This document shows, piece by piece, positions 1 through 5,506 of a stretch of 5,603 nt of DNA. The notes beneath the pieces are model-generated. The model was not told where the DNA came from. It did not search any database and worked only from the letters and a program-made list of their open reading frames with translations. The stretch's first letter is position 1. Each line of letters starts with the position of its first letter. A program made the translations under genes and the position numbers. The DNA is from Desulfobulbaceae bacterium (lineage in GTDB: Bacteria; Desulfobacterota; Desulfobulbia; Desulfobulbales; SURF-16), in NCBI GenBank assembly GCA_024763495.1, contig JANTFJ010000195.1:1-5603 (forward strand), in the 5' to 3' direction.

Positions 1-108
1 TAAATGTTCGGATAGTGCCCCAGATTTGTTCGTTTCGGCGTGTTCACTATAGTATACTATGTGAATCACGCCTAAACGGGCGAAGGTGGGGTGCTAGTCG
101 AACATTTA
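1..108. repeat. 108-bp imperfect palindrome (fold-back element)
   Basis: The whole stretch folds back on itself. Bases 1-36 pair with 73-108 without gaps: 26 of 36 positions are exact complements, and six of the ten others are G-T/G-U pairs when read on the plus strand. The inner part (37-72) is almost perfect: GGCGTG with CACGCC, TTCAC with GTGAA, single-base bulges at 48 and 66, and the 12-bp perfect palindrome ATAGTATACTAT at the centre (49-60). The outer ends are TAAATGTTCG and its complement. There is no open reading frame of note inside. It may be a non-autonomous mobile element of the MITE type or a structured RNA. The element begins exactly at the window edge, so its true left limit is unknown. 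Confidence 0.75.
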
Positions 109-138
109 CCGGAGTCGGAGTTTATGCCCTGTTTTTAA

Positions 139-205
139 GGGTGCTTACCTCTTCCCGCGATCAGCCCGGCTTACGAATGACTACCCCCTGAATCACTTAC
201 AGTTA
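139..205. repeat. Degraded copy of the intergenic repeat family
   Basis: Bases 151-183 match 5531-5563 at the other side of the operon in 27 of 33 positions without gaps, including the shared words ATCAG, CCGG, TTACG and ATGACTA. The block ends in CCCCTGAA...TTACAGT (185-204), which resembles the CCCCTGAACAGTTAC terminus of the element at 3804-3936. The arm that would complete the fold-back is missing, so this looks like a remnant or an internally deleted copy. No coding potential is visible. Its exact limits are my estimate. Confidence 0.5.
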
Positions 206-240
206 TGGGGTTGTCGCTGCCTGGGTGTGGTTTATTGATC

Positions 241-268
241 GCTATCGTTATTTCCATAGAACGATAGC
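241..268 (-). terminator. Hairpin after murA, possible transcript 3' end
   Basis: GCTATCGTT (241-249) and AACGATAGC (260-268) form a perfect 9-bp stem with a 10-base loop, starting 13 bases beyond the murA stop codon. On the minus strand no run of T follows the stem, so it is not a canonical intrinsic terminator. It could protect the mRNA 3' end, or termination here could depend on Rho. A second hairpin, ATAGC (264-268) with GCTAT (273-277), uses part of the same arm and would exclude the first. Confidence 0.45.
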
Positions 269-281
269 ACTTGCTATTGCG

Positions 282-1544
282 TCATTCGTCCTTTTCCCGG
301 CGAATAACGGCTCCAACACCGGCAAGTTTTTCCACCAGGTTCTCATATCCCCGATCAAGATGATAAATTCGCGAAATTTCAGTAACTCCCTGGGCCGCAA
401 GGCCGGCTATCACCAGGGAAGCACTGGCCCGCAGATCTGTGGCCATGACCTTGGCACCAGTTAATCTGCTGCCCCCCCTGACAATTGCACTGGCGCCATC
501 TACCTTGATATCAGCACCGAGACGGCGTAATTCAGCTACATGCATGAAACGATTTTCAAAAATAGTTTCGTTAATAAAACTTGTACCATCGGCAAAAATC
601 ATCAGAGCCATAATCTGGGCCTGAAGATCAGTGGGAAAGCCGGGATAAACCATGGTCTTGATATCAACGCTGGCCAGTGAACCACGCCCCCTTACTCGAA
701 AGAAATTATCACCTTCCTGCAATTCAAGCCCGGCTATACGCAATTTTTCAGTCAGGGCCGGCAACAGGACGGGCTCACAGTCAGTCAAGGTTACATCACC
801 GCCAACCGCACCCACGGCAATAAGATAAGTGCCGGTTTCAATCCGGTCAGGAATAATGGTAATCTCTGCCGGATTGAGACGCTCAACCCCGTGAACAACC
901 AGCCTGTCGGTATCCCGTCCCTCAATTTCAGCGCCCATGGCAATAAGCATATCAATCAGGTTGCCAATCTCCGGCTCACAGGCAACATTTTTCAGGGTTG
1001 AAGTGCCCCTGGCCAATACAGCCGCCATTAACATATTTTCAGTGCCGGTAACCGAAGGAAAATCAAAGTAAACCGTACCGCCGGAAAGCCGACCGCTTAC
1101 CGCCGCCTCGACATAGCCCTGTTCAAGGACAACATCAGCTCCAAGTTTCTTTAACCCCTGAATATGAAAATTAATCGGTCGGGCCCCAATAGCACAGCCT
1201 CCAGGCAGAGAAACCCTGGCCCGTCCCATCCTGGCCAGCAGAGGGCCAAGAACCAGGACCGAGGCCCGCATAGTTTTTACCAGTTCATAAGAGGCCTCAC
1301 AACTGACAAGATCCGCGGAATTAATCCGTATGGTGCCAGGGCCGATCTTTTCCCAGACAACGCCTAAAGTCGCCAGCAGAGAAAGAATTGTCCTGATGTC
1401 GTGCAGGTCAGGTACATTATACAGGGTGTGCCATCCCGGAGTTAACAGGGTTGCGGCAATAATCGGCAGAGCAGCATTTTTAGCGCCACTTATCCTGATA
1501 TGACCATGCAATTCATGACCACCTTCAATAACAATTTTATCCAT
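282..1544 (-). CDS. murA: UDP-N-acetylglucosamine 1-carboxyvinyltransferase MurA
   Basis: MurA transfers the enolpyruvyl group of phosphoenolpyruvate to UDP-N-acetylglucosamine in the cytoplasm, the first committed step of peptidoglycan precursor synthesis. The 420-residue product has the usual family length. Visible motifs are GAKNAALP (20-27, with the substrate-binding Lys22-Asn23), RASVLVLGPLL (93-103), the active-site loop PGGCAIGARP with Cys117, GFPTDLQAQ with the catalytic-type Asp306, DLRASASL (370-377) and LDRGYE (396-401). Because the loop has Cys rather than Asp, the enzyme is expected to be fosfomycin-sensitive (family knowledge). The ATG start fits the conserved N-terminus (MDKIVIEGG), and an AGGA ribosome binding site lies 10 bases upstream. 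It is the last gene of the cluster, 17 bases behind prmC, and ends with TGA. No sign of damage. Confidence 0.97.
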   Translation of the reverse strand: MDKIVIEGGHELHGHIRISGAKNAALPIIAATLLTPGWHTLYNVPDLHDIRTILSLLATLGVVWEKIGPGTIRINSADLVSCEASYELVKTMRASVLVLGPLLARMGRARVSLPGGCAIGARPINFHIQGLKKLGADVVLEQGYVEAAVSGRLSGGTVYFDFPSVTGTENMLMAAVLARGTSTLKNVACEPEIGNLIDMLIAMGAEIEGRDTDRLVVHGVERLNPAEITIIPDRIETGTYLIAVGAVGGDVTLTDCEPVLLPALTEKLRIAGLELQEGDNFFRVRGRGSLASVDIKTMVYPGFPTDLQAQIMALMIFADGTSFINETIFENRFMHVAELRRLGADIKVDGASAIVRGGSRLTGAKVMATDLRASASLVIAGLAAQGVTEISRIYHLDRGYENLVEKLAGVGAVIRREKDE

Positions 1545-1561
1545 GCCTTGAAATTCCTGGG

Positions 1562-2437
1562 TTATCCCATTAGATTTTCAGGATCATCTGGTTTGTCGGC
1601 CTGAAAAATCCTGGGTAATCCGGCATAATCTTCATAAATATTAATATTTTTAAATTGTCGACCTGAAAAAAGATCAATAACAAGGTCGGCCTGATCAGCG
1701 CCGATTTCCATAAAAAAACGGCCGCCAGGCTTGAGGACTGAAAAAATATGGTCGGCAAAACGTTTAATTTCAGTAATTCCCCGGCTGCCGCCATCCAGGG
1801 CCAATTTCGGCTCGAAACTTATTTCCGGTTGTAAAGACGGAAGAATATCATGCTCGACATAAGGAGGATTGGCAAGAATTAAATCGAAAACAGGCTTGTT
1901 TTTGATCCCCCCCAGCCAGTCTGACTGAACAAAACAAATGTCTTCATCGACCTTGTGCGTCAGACTGTTTTCCAGGGCTACACAAAGAGCAGGCCAGGAA
2001 ATATCGAGAGCAACAATATTCGCGCCAGGCAATTCCCTGGCAAGAACAATGGCAATAACCCCGCTGCCCGTGCCCATATCAAGAATTTTACCACAGAAAT
2101 CACTGTCATTGTTTCTCACAACCTGGAGACAAATTTCAATCATATTTTCCGTTTCCGGTCTGGGAATGAGAACATCAGGGGTAACTTTAAAGGGCAAGGA
2201 CCAGAATTCCTGCTCACCAAGAATATAGCAAAGGGGTTCACGCTGAAGACGACGGCTGACATATTCCTCAAACGCGATTACTGTAGCAGGTAAAATTATT
2301 TTTTCGGGGAGAAACAGTTCAGCTCTGGGGACATTAAGCAGATGGGCCAGCATTATTGAGGCCTCTAAATCGGCATCAGGAATACCGACGTCTTTTAAAC
2401 GACGGGCAGCGTTCTGGTAAAGTTCAAATAGAATCAA
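1562..2437 (-). CDS. prmC: Peptide chain release factor N5-glutamine methyltransferase PrmC (HemK family)
   Basis: PrmC uses S-adenosylmethionine to methylate the glutamine of the GGQ motif in release factors RF1 and RF2, which raises termination efficiency. The 291-residue product has an N-terminal helical release-factor-binding part (about 1-85), the conserved IPRPET (91-96), the SAM-binding motif I around LDMGTGSGVIAI (119-130) and the catalytic NPPY (190-193) that marks glutamine/adenine N-methyltransferases. The order and length are those of the family. The start codon is TTG: an in-frame TAA lies 18 bases upstream, no ATG or GTG is available before residue 29, and the N-terminus (LFELYQNAARRLKD...) already matches the family. 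It lies 43 bases behind prfA, which encodes its substrate, and 17 bases before murA. The ribosome binding site is poor. Confidence 0.95.
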   Translation of the reverse strand: MILFELYQNAARRLKDVGIPDADLEASIMLAHLLNVPRAELFLPEKIILPATVIAFEEYVSRRLQREPLCYILGEQEFWSLPFKVTPDVLIPRPETENMIEICLQVVRNNDSDFCGKILDMGTGSGVIAIVLARELPGANIVALDISWPALCVALENSLTHKVDEDICFVQSDWLGGIKNKPVFDLILANPPYVEHDILPSLQPEISFEPKLALDGGSRGITEIKRFADHIFSVLKPGGRFFMEIGADQADLVIDLFSGRQFKNINIYEDYAGLPRIFQADKPDDPENLMG

Positions 2438-2442
2438 AGTCC
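2435..2442 (-). promoter_or_regulatory. prmC TTG start with almost no Shine-Dalgarno
   Basis: The only initiation codon compatible with the prmC reading frame and conserved N-terminus is TTG (2435-2437). The nearest purine word is GGA (2440-2442), only two bases away and too close for normal 16S pairing. Initiation is therefore probably weak or helped by ribosomes arriving from prfA (inference). Confidence 0.6.
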
Positions 2443-2480
2443 AGTGCTTTTGTTAAGTGAGCGAGATATTGACAAAAAAA

Positions 2481-3548
2481 TTATTGCAGGGTTTTAAGGG
2501 TCTCGGCCTGATAATGGGCAATCAGGGGTTCTATTACATTATCGAGCTTACCCATTAAAATATCATCAAGTTTATACAGGGTCAAATTAATGCGATGATC
2601 AGTCATCCTGCCCTGGGGATAATTGTACGTGCGTATCCGCTCACTGCGGTCACCGCTGCCGATCTGGCTTTTTCTTTCCTCAGAAATACGATCATGTTGT
2701 TCCTGCTGCATCTGGTCAAGAAGACGGGCCCGCAAAACTTTCAAAGCCTGGGCTTTATTTTTATGTTGAGATTTTTCATCCTGGCAGGTTACAACCAGGC
2801 CGGTAGGAATGTGGGTAATGCGAATAGCTGAATCAGTGGTATTTACACTCTGACCGCCAGGTCCGGAGGATCGGAAGACATCAATTCTTAATTCATTGGG
2901 ATCAATATTAAGTTCAACCTCCTCAGCTTCAGGAATAACAGCCACAGTTACCGCCGAGGTATGAATCCTCCCCTGGGTTTCGGTTTCCGGAACCCGCTGC
3001 ACCCGATGAACTCCAGACTCAAATTTCAGTTTACTGAACACTTTTTTTCCGCTGATAAGGCCGATTATCTCCTTGAATCCGCCAATACCAATAGGGTTAC
3101 TACTTAAAACTTCAACCTTCCAGCCCTGCATCTCAGCATACTTGGAATACATCCGAAAAAGATCGCTGACAAAAAGGGCAGCCTCATCACCACCTGTTCC
3201 AGCCCTTATTTCAAGAAGGGTATTCTTTTCATCCTTAGGATCTCTGGGCAGGAGCATGAGGCGCAGAGAATTTTCAAGGTCAACAATTTTTTTACTGAGT
3301 TCTGCTATTTCAGCCTTAACAAGCTCCCGCATTTCTTCATCGTTTTCATCAAGCAGCAGCTCTTTATTCTCCGCAAGATCCTCTTCCGCCTGCCTGAATT
3401 CCTGATAAAGCTGCCATAACTTTGAAACCCTGGCATGTTCCCTGGCAACATTGCCATAGTCGGCCTGGTTAGCCAGCACAGCAGGGTCTGCCAGTTTTCC
3501 TTCAAGCTCTATAAGTTTTTCGTCAAGATTTTGAAACTGAGCAAACAA
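2481..3548 (-). CDS. prfA: Peptide chain release factor 1 (RF1)
   Basis: RF1 recognises UAA and UAG stop codons in the ribosomal A site and triggers hydrolysis of peptidyl-tRNA. The 355-residue product matches RF1 throughout: an N-terminal coiled-coil-rich domain (about 1-100), RAGTGGDEAALF (115-126), the stop-codon recognition tripeptide P-E-T at 187-189 in HRVQRVPETETQGR, the catalytic GGQ at 231-233 within FRSSGPGGQSVNTTDSA, and the RF1 C-terminal signature TYNYPQGRMTDHRINLTLY. The P-x-T tripeptide distinguishes it from RF2, which has SPF. Gln233 is the expected target of the PrmC encoded next door. The start is TTG: an in-frame TAA sits nine bases upstream and the protein aligns with the family from its first residues. 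Only two bases separate it from rpmE, which suggests translational coupling. Confidence 0.97.
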   Translation of the reverse strand: MFAQFQNLDEKLIELEGKLADPAVLANQADYGNVAREHARVSKLWQLYQEFRQAEEDLAENKELLLDENDEEMRELVKAEIAELSKKIVDLENSLRLMLLPRDPKDEKNTLLEIRAGTGGDEAALFVSDLFRMYSKYAEMQGWKVEVLSSNPIGIGGFKEIIGLISGKKVFSKLKFESGVHRVQRVPETETQGRIHTSAVTVAVIPEAEEVELNIDPNELRIDVFRSSGPGGQSVNTTDSAIRITHIPTGLVVTCQDEKSQHKNKAQALKVLRARLLDQMQQEQHDRISEERKSQIGSGDRSERIRTYNYPQGRMTDHRINLTLYKLDDILMGKLDNVIEPLIAHYQAETLKTLQ

Positions 3549-3560
3549 AATTATTTATCC
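3546..3560 (-). promoter_or_regulatory. prfA TTG start and weak ribosome binding site
   Basis: The prfA frame opens with TTG (3546-3548), two bases after the rpmE TAA. The only Shine-Dalgarno-like word is GGAT (3557-3560), lying inside the final rpmE codons with a spacing of 8 bases. There is no in-frame ATG or GTG nearby upstream, because a TAA precedes. A neighbouring ATT (3549-3551) is a theoretical but unlikely alternative start. Confidence 0.6.
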
Positions 3561-3760
3561 AGGGTTCTGCCATATTTACGCAGGAATTTCTCTACCCGGC
3601 CCGCAGTATCAACAAGTTTCTGCTTACCGGTAAAAAAAGGATGACAGGCTGAACAGATTTCGACCTTGATTTCTTTATTCACGGTTCCTACCTCAATCTC
3701 ATTACCACAGGCGCACTTGGCCATAATTCTATTATATTTTGGATGAATTCCTTTTTTCAT
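3551..3760 (-). CDS. rpmE: 50S ribosomal protein L31 (bL31), zinc-binding type
   Basis: bL31 is a small protein of the large ribosomal subunit that bridges the central protuberance to the small-subunit head. The 69-residue product begins MKKGIHPKY, typical of the family, and has the four zinc-ligand cysteines of the C+ type: Cys16 and Cys18 (CxC) and Cys36 and Cys39 (CxxC), followed by the conserved HPFFTGKQK segment (40-48). The cysteines mark it as the zinc-dependent paralogue rather than the cysteine-free form induced in zinc shortage (family knowledge). A strong GGGGAG ribosome binding site lies seven bases before the ATG. Its TAA is two bases from the prfA start. The gene follows rho after a gap occupied by a repeat element, so it may have its own promoter. 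Confidence 0.97.
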   Translation of the reverse strand: MKKGIHPKYNRIMAKCACGNEIEVGTVNKEIKVEICSACHPFFTGKQKLVDTAGRVEKFLRKYGRTLDK

Positions 3761-3767
3761 TACAATA

Positions 3768-3790
3768 CTCCCCGGTATAGCTGTCAGCTA
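3768..3790 (-). promoter_or_regulatory. rpmE ribosome binding site with adjacent small palindrome
   Basis: The Shine-Dalgarno word GGGGAG (3768-3773) is preceded on the minus strand by the inverted repeat TAGCTG-A-CAGCTA (3778-3790), four bases upstream. In the leader RNA this could form a short stem beside the ribosome binding site. Autogenous control of rpmE through its leader is known in E. coli. A link here is only an inference, since the stem is short and could be accidental. Confidence 0.4.
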
Positions 3791-3803
3791 TTAAAAAATA
3801 ATT

Positions 3804-3936
3804 GTAACTGTTCAGTTGCACTTCATCTGCATGCCATAAGTCTGTCTTGCATAGTATTAATATGCTGCGCCAGTCTTATTACGCACAGCTAAAGCACACG
3901 GAGTCTCACTTCGTTCGCTTACCCCTGAACAGTTAC
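3804..3936. repeat. 133-bp palindromic element between rho and rpmE
   Basis: The element is bounded by a perfect 12-bp inverted repeat, GTAACTGTTCAG (3804-3815) and CTGAACAGTTAC (3925-3936). Inside is a second long hairpin, 3836-3853 against 3861-3879, with ATAAG-CTG and GCATA pairing to their complements around an AT-rich loop. CACTTC-like words recur at 3819-3830 and 3907-3918 (9 of 12 equal). The terminal sequence resembles those at 5507-5520 (GTAACTGCTCACAG) and 185-204, so it probably belongs to the same family. No transposase, open reading frame or clear target-site duplication is visible. On the minus strand the closing arm is followed by a T-rich tract (run of six T at 3793-3798), so it could also act as a terminator between rho and rpmE. 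Confidence 0.65.
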
Positions 3937-3944
3937 AGTACAAT

Positions 3945-4059
3945 GGTTGTGGCAGTTTTTCGCCCCTGCCTTAATAGTTACAAATAATTTACATCATATA
4001 TAAACAAAAAATCAGCAAAGAACATTAATATATATCAGACAAAAAAAAGTTTAGCAAGA
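3945..4059. other. AT-rich spacer downstream of rho
   Basis: This spacer holds no gene. It contains a short hairpin GGCAG/CTGCC (3951-3955 with 3966-3970), AT-rich sequence with TATATA words (around 4000-4035), and a run of eight A (4041-4048), which reads as eight T on the rho strand. The run begins 12 bases after the rho stop. No strong GC-rich stem precedes it, so I do not call a canonical intrinsic terminator. The AT-rich part could hold an rpmE promoter, but I see no convincing -35/-10 pair. Confidence 0.4.
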
Positions 4060-5313
4060 TCAACCGTTCATAGAATCAAAAAAATCAGCATTGTTTTTTG
4101 TACCTTTCATCTTGTCGAGCAAAAATTCCATGGCATCTGCCGGGTGCATAGTAGATAATAATTTTCGTAATATCCACATCCGGTTCAATACGGTTGGAGT
4201 TAACAGTAAATCTTCCTTCCTGGTGCCGGAACGATTAATATCAAACGAGGGGAACAGACGGCGATCCGCCATCTTACGATCCAGGACAACCTCCATGTTA
4301 CCGGTACCCTTAAATTCCTCAAAAATAACATCATCCATCCTGCTGCCTGTCTCAACTAAAGCAGAGGCGATAATGGTGAGGCTTCCTCCTTCTTCGATAT
4401 TTCTTGCCGCGCCGAAAAATCTTTTAGGGCGATGCAGGGCATTGGAATCAACTCCACCGGAAAGAATTTTTCCACTGGGCGGCACCACTGTATTATAAGC
4501 CCTGGCCAGCCGGGTAATACTGTCCAGGAGAATTACAACATCATTTTTATGCTCTACCAGTCTCTTGGCTTTTTCTATAACCATCTCAGCCACCTGGATA
4601 TGACGCTGGGGTGGTTCATCAAAGGTAGAACTGATAACCTCGGCATCAACGCTCCTTGCCATATCAGTTACCTCTTCAGGCCGCTCATCAATAAGTAGAA
4701 CAATTAAAATGATCTCCTTATGATTTTTAGTAATGCTGTTAGCAATATCCTTAATCAACACGGTCTTACCGGTTCTGGGAGGCGCAACAATCAAACCGCG
4801 CTGCCCCTTGCCGATTGGAGCGATAATGTCCATGATGCGCATGGAAAAATTGTCGGCCGCTCTTTCCAGAAAAATTCTTTGATCCGGGTGCAAAGGAGTA
4901 AGGTTGGAAAAAAGTGTTTTATATTTAGCTTTGTCCGGATGTTCAAAATTTACTTTTTCAACCTTGAGCAGGGCAAAATATCGTTCACTTTCTTTTGGCG
5001 GCCTGACAATCCCTTCAACAGTGTCACCGGTACGGAGACTCAATCTTCTGATCTGAGAAGGAGACACATAAATGTCGTCAGGGCCAGGGAGATAGTTATA
5101 ATCAGGAGCACGCAGGAAACCAAAACCATCACTTAAAATCTCCAGCACCCCATTACCGCGCACCATGGCGCCTTTTTCCAGCTTGGCTTTGGCATGAATA
5201 ATCGCAAAGATTAATTCCTGTTTACGCATACCACTGAAACCGTCAATTTTGAGTTCCTTGGCAATTTGGGTTAATTCAGTGATCTTTTTTATCTTTAAAT
5301 CGCTTAAATTCAT
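4060..5313 (-). CDS. rho: Transcription termination factor Rho
   Basis: Rho is a hexameric RNA-dependent ATPase and translocase that loads on unstructured, untranslated RNA and dislodges RNA polymerase. The 417-residue product is close to the E. coli length. It has a Rho N-terminal helical domain (about 1-45), a cold-shock-like RNA-binding fold with DGFGFLR (62-68), the Walker A loop APPRTGKT (177-184), LLIDERPEEV (207-215) with the catalytic-type glutamate, Walker B VVILLDS (259-265), the Q-loop region PSGKILSGGVDSNALHRPKR (279-298) and the arginine-finger region RSGTRKEDLL (361-370). No insertion of the kind seen in high-GC Gram-positives is present. The ATG start agrees with the conserved N-terminus and follows an AAGGAG by 11 bases. 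That ribosome binding site lies inside a short upstream ORF ending five bases before rho, which suggests translational control. Confidence 0.98.
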   Translation of the reverse strand: MNLSDLKIKKITELTQIAKELKIDGFSGMRKQELIFAIIHAKAKLEKGAMVRGNGVLEILSDGFGFLRAPDYNYLPGPDDIYVSPSQIRRLSLRTGDTVEGIVRPPKESERYFALLKVEKVNFEHPDKAKYKTLFSNLTPLHPDQRIFLERAADNFSMRIMDIIAPIGKGQRGLIVAPPRTGKTVLIKDIANSITKNHKEIILIVLLIDERPEEVTDMARSVDAEVISSTFDEPPQRHIQVAEMVIEKAKRLVEHKNDVVILLDSITRLARAYNTVVPPSGKILSGGVDSNALHRPKRFFGAARNIEEGGSLTIIASALVETGSRMDDVIFEEFKGTGNMEVVLDRKMADRRLFPSFDINRSGTRKEDLLLTPTVLNRMWILRKLLSTMHPADAMEFLLDKMKGTKNNADFFDSMNG

Positions 5314-5318
5314 TGCCC

Positions 5319-5351
5319 TTAACTCTCCTTATAACTACAAAATCTTTTCAT
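5319..5351 (-). CDS. Candidate 10-residue leader peptide upstream of rho
   Basis: A short ORF reads MKRFCSYKES and then TAA. Its ATG (5349-5351) is preceded by a strong Shine-Dalgarno GGAGAGG (5358-5364) with six bases spacing, at least as good as that of rho itself. The stop lies five bases before the rho ATG, and the rho AAGGAG (5325-5330) is read as its codons Lys-Glu (AAG GAG). The frame differs from rho, so it is not an N-terminal extension. Translation of the ORF would cover or clear the rho ribosome binding site, giving coupling or repression. E. coli rho also has a leader region with a short ORF, but I see no sequence relation. Whether it is translated is an inference. Confidence 0.5.
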   Translation of the reverse strand: MKRFCSYKES

Positions 5352-5385
5352 CTTTTACCTCTCCAGGTTGTATAACCACTTAACT

Positions 5386-5413
5386 TTAATAAATAAAAAT
5401 TTTACCAAAGCAA
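5386..5413 (-). promoter_or_regulatory. Weak candidate sigma-70 promoter for rho
   Basis: On the minus strand TTGCTT (5408-5413) and TATTAA (5386-5391) are separated by 16 bases in an AT-rich setting. They match the TTGACA and TATAAT consensus only partly. If used, transcription would begin near 5379, a short distance before the leader ORF ribosome binding site. Other hexamers in this AT-rich stretch, such as TTATAC around 5370-5375, are possible. Confidence 0.25.
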
Positions 5414-5506
5414 AAAAAATGTTGTCGCGTCACGTTTTTTTCAAAATCGCACAACGATCATTTCAGCTCAGGCAAAGAATCCTGAGTCTGTAATTATTAT
5501 ATGTAG
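5414..5506. other. rho upstream spacer with two small inverted repeats
   Basis: No gene is visible. GTTGTCGCG (5421-5429) faces CGCACAAC (5448-5455), an inverted repeat with one bulged base and an 18-base gap, placed just upstream of the candidate promoter as an operator or a loop could be. CTCAGG (5467-5472) and CCTGAG (5481-5486) form a perfect 6-bp stem with an 8-base loop and no T-run on the minus strand. Both are modest and could be chance. Confidence 0.3.

Noticed and set aside
1..108. Integron attC recombination site
   Set aside because: Size and strand-specific folding are reminiscent of attC, but the ends lack the RYYYAAC/GTTRRRY core pair, the centre is nearly unbulged, and there is no cassette gene or integrase. 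The flanked genes are core housekeeping genes.
1..281. tRNA or CRISPR in the left intergenic region
   Set aside because: The palindrome has no acceptor stem, TTCRA arm or cloverleaf order, and no regularly spaced repeats occur.
225..464. Plus-strand ORF of 79 codons overlapping the murA 3' end, and other plus-strand ORFs inside murA, prmC, prfA and rho
   Set aside because: They lie antisense to clearly conserved coding regions, have no recognisable motifs or convincing ribosome binding sites, and are explained as shadows of the real genes.
2595..2831. RF2 (prfB) identity or programmed frameshift for the release factor gene
   Set aside because: The recognition tripeptide is P-E-T, not SPF, and the frame is uninterrupted from start to stop, so it is RF1.
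3801..3944. Target-site duplication around the rho-rpmE repeat
   Set aside because: The bases directly outside the terminal repeats (left AATT, right AGTA) are not equal; the outer similarity is inverted, not direct.
4041..4075. Intrinsic terminator of rho at the run of eight T
   Set aside because: Only about three base pairs (GTT with AAC) can form before the T-run; there is no stable stem.
5414..5506. C-rich Rho utilisation site in the rho leader
   Set aside because: The minus-strand leader is rich in A, T and G and poor in C, so no rut-like stretch is visible within the window.
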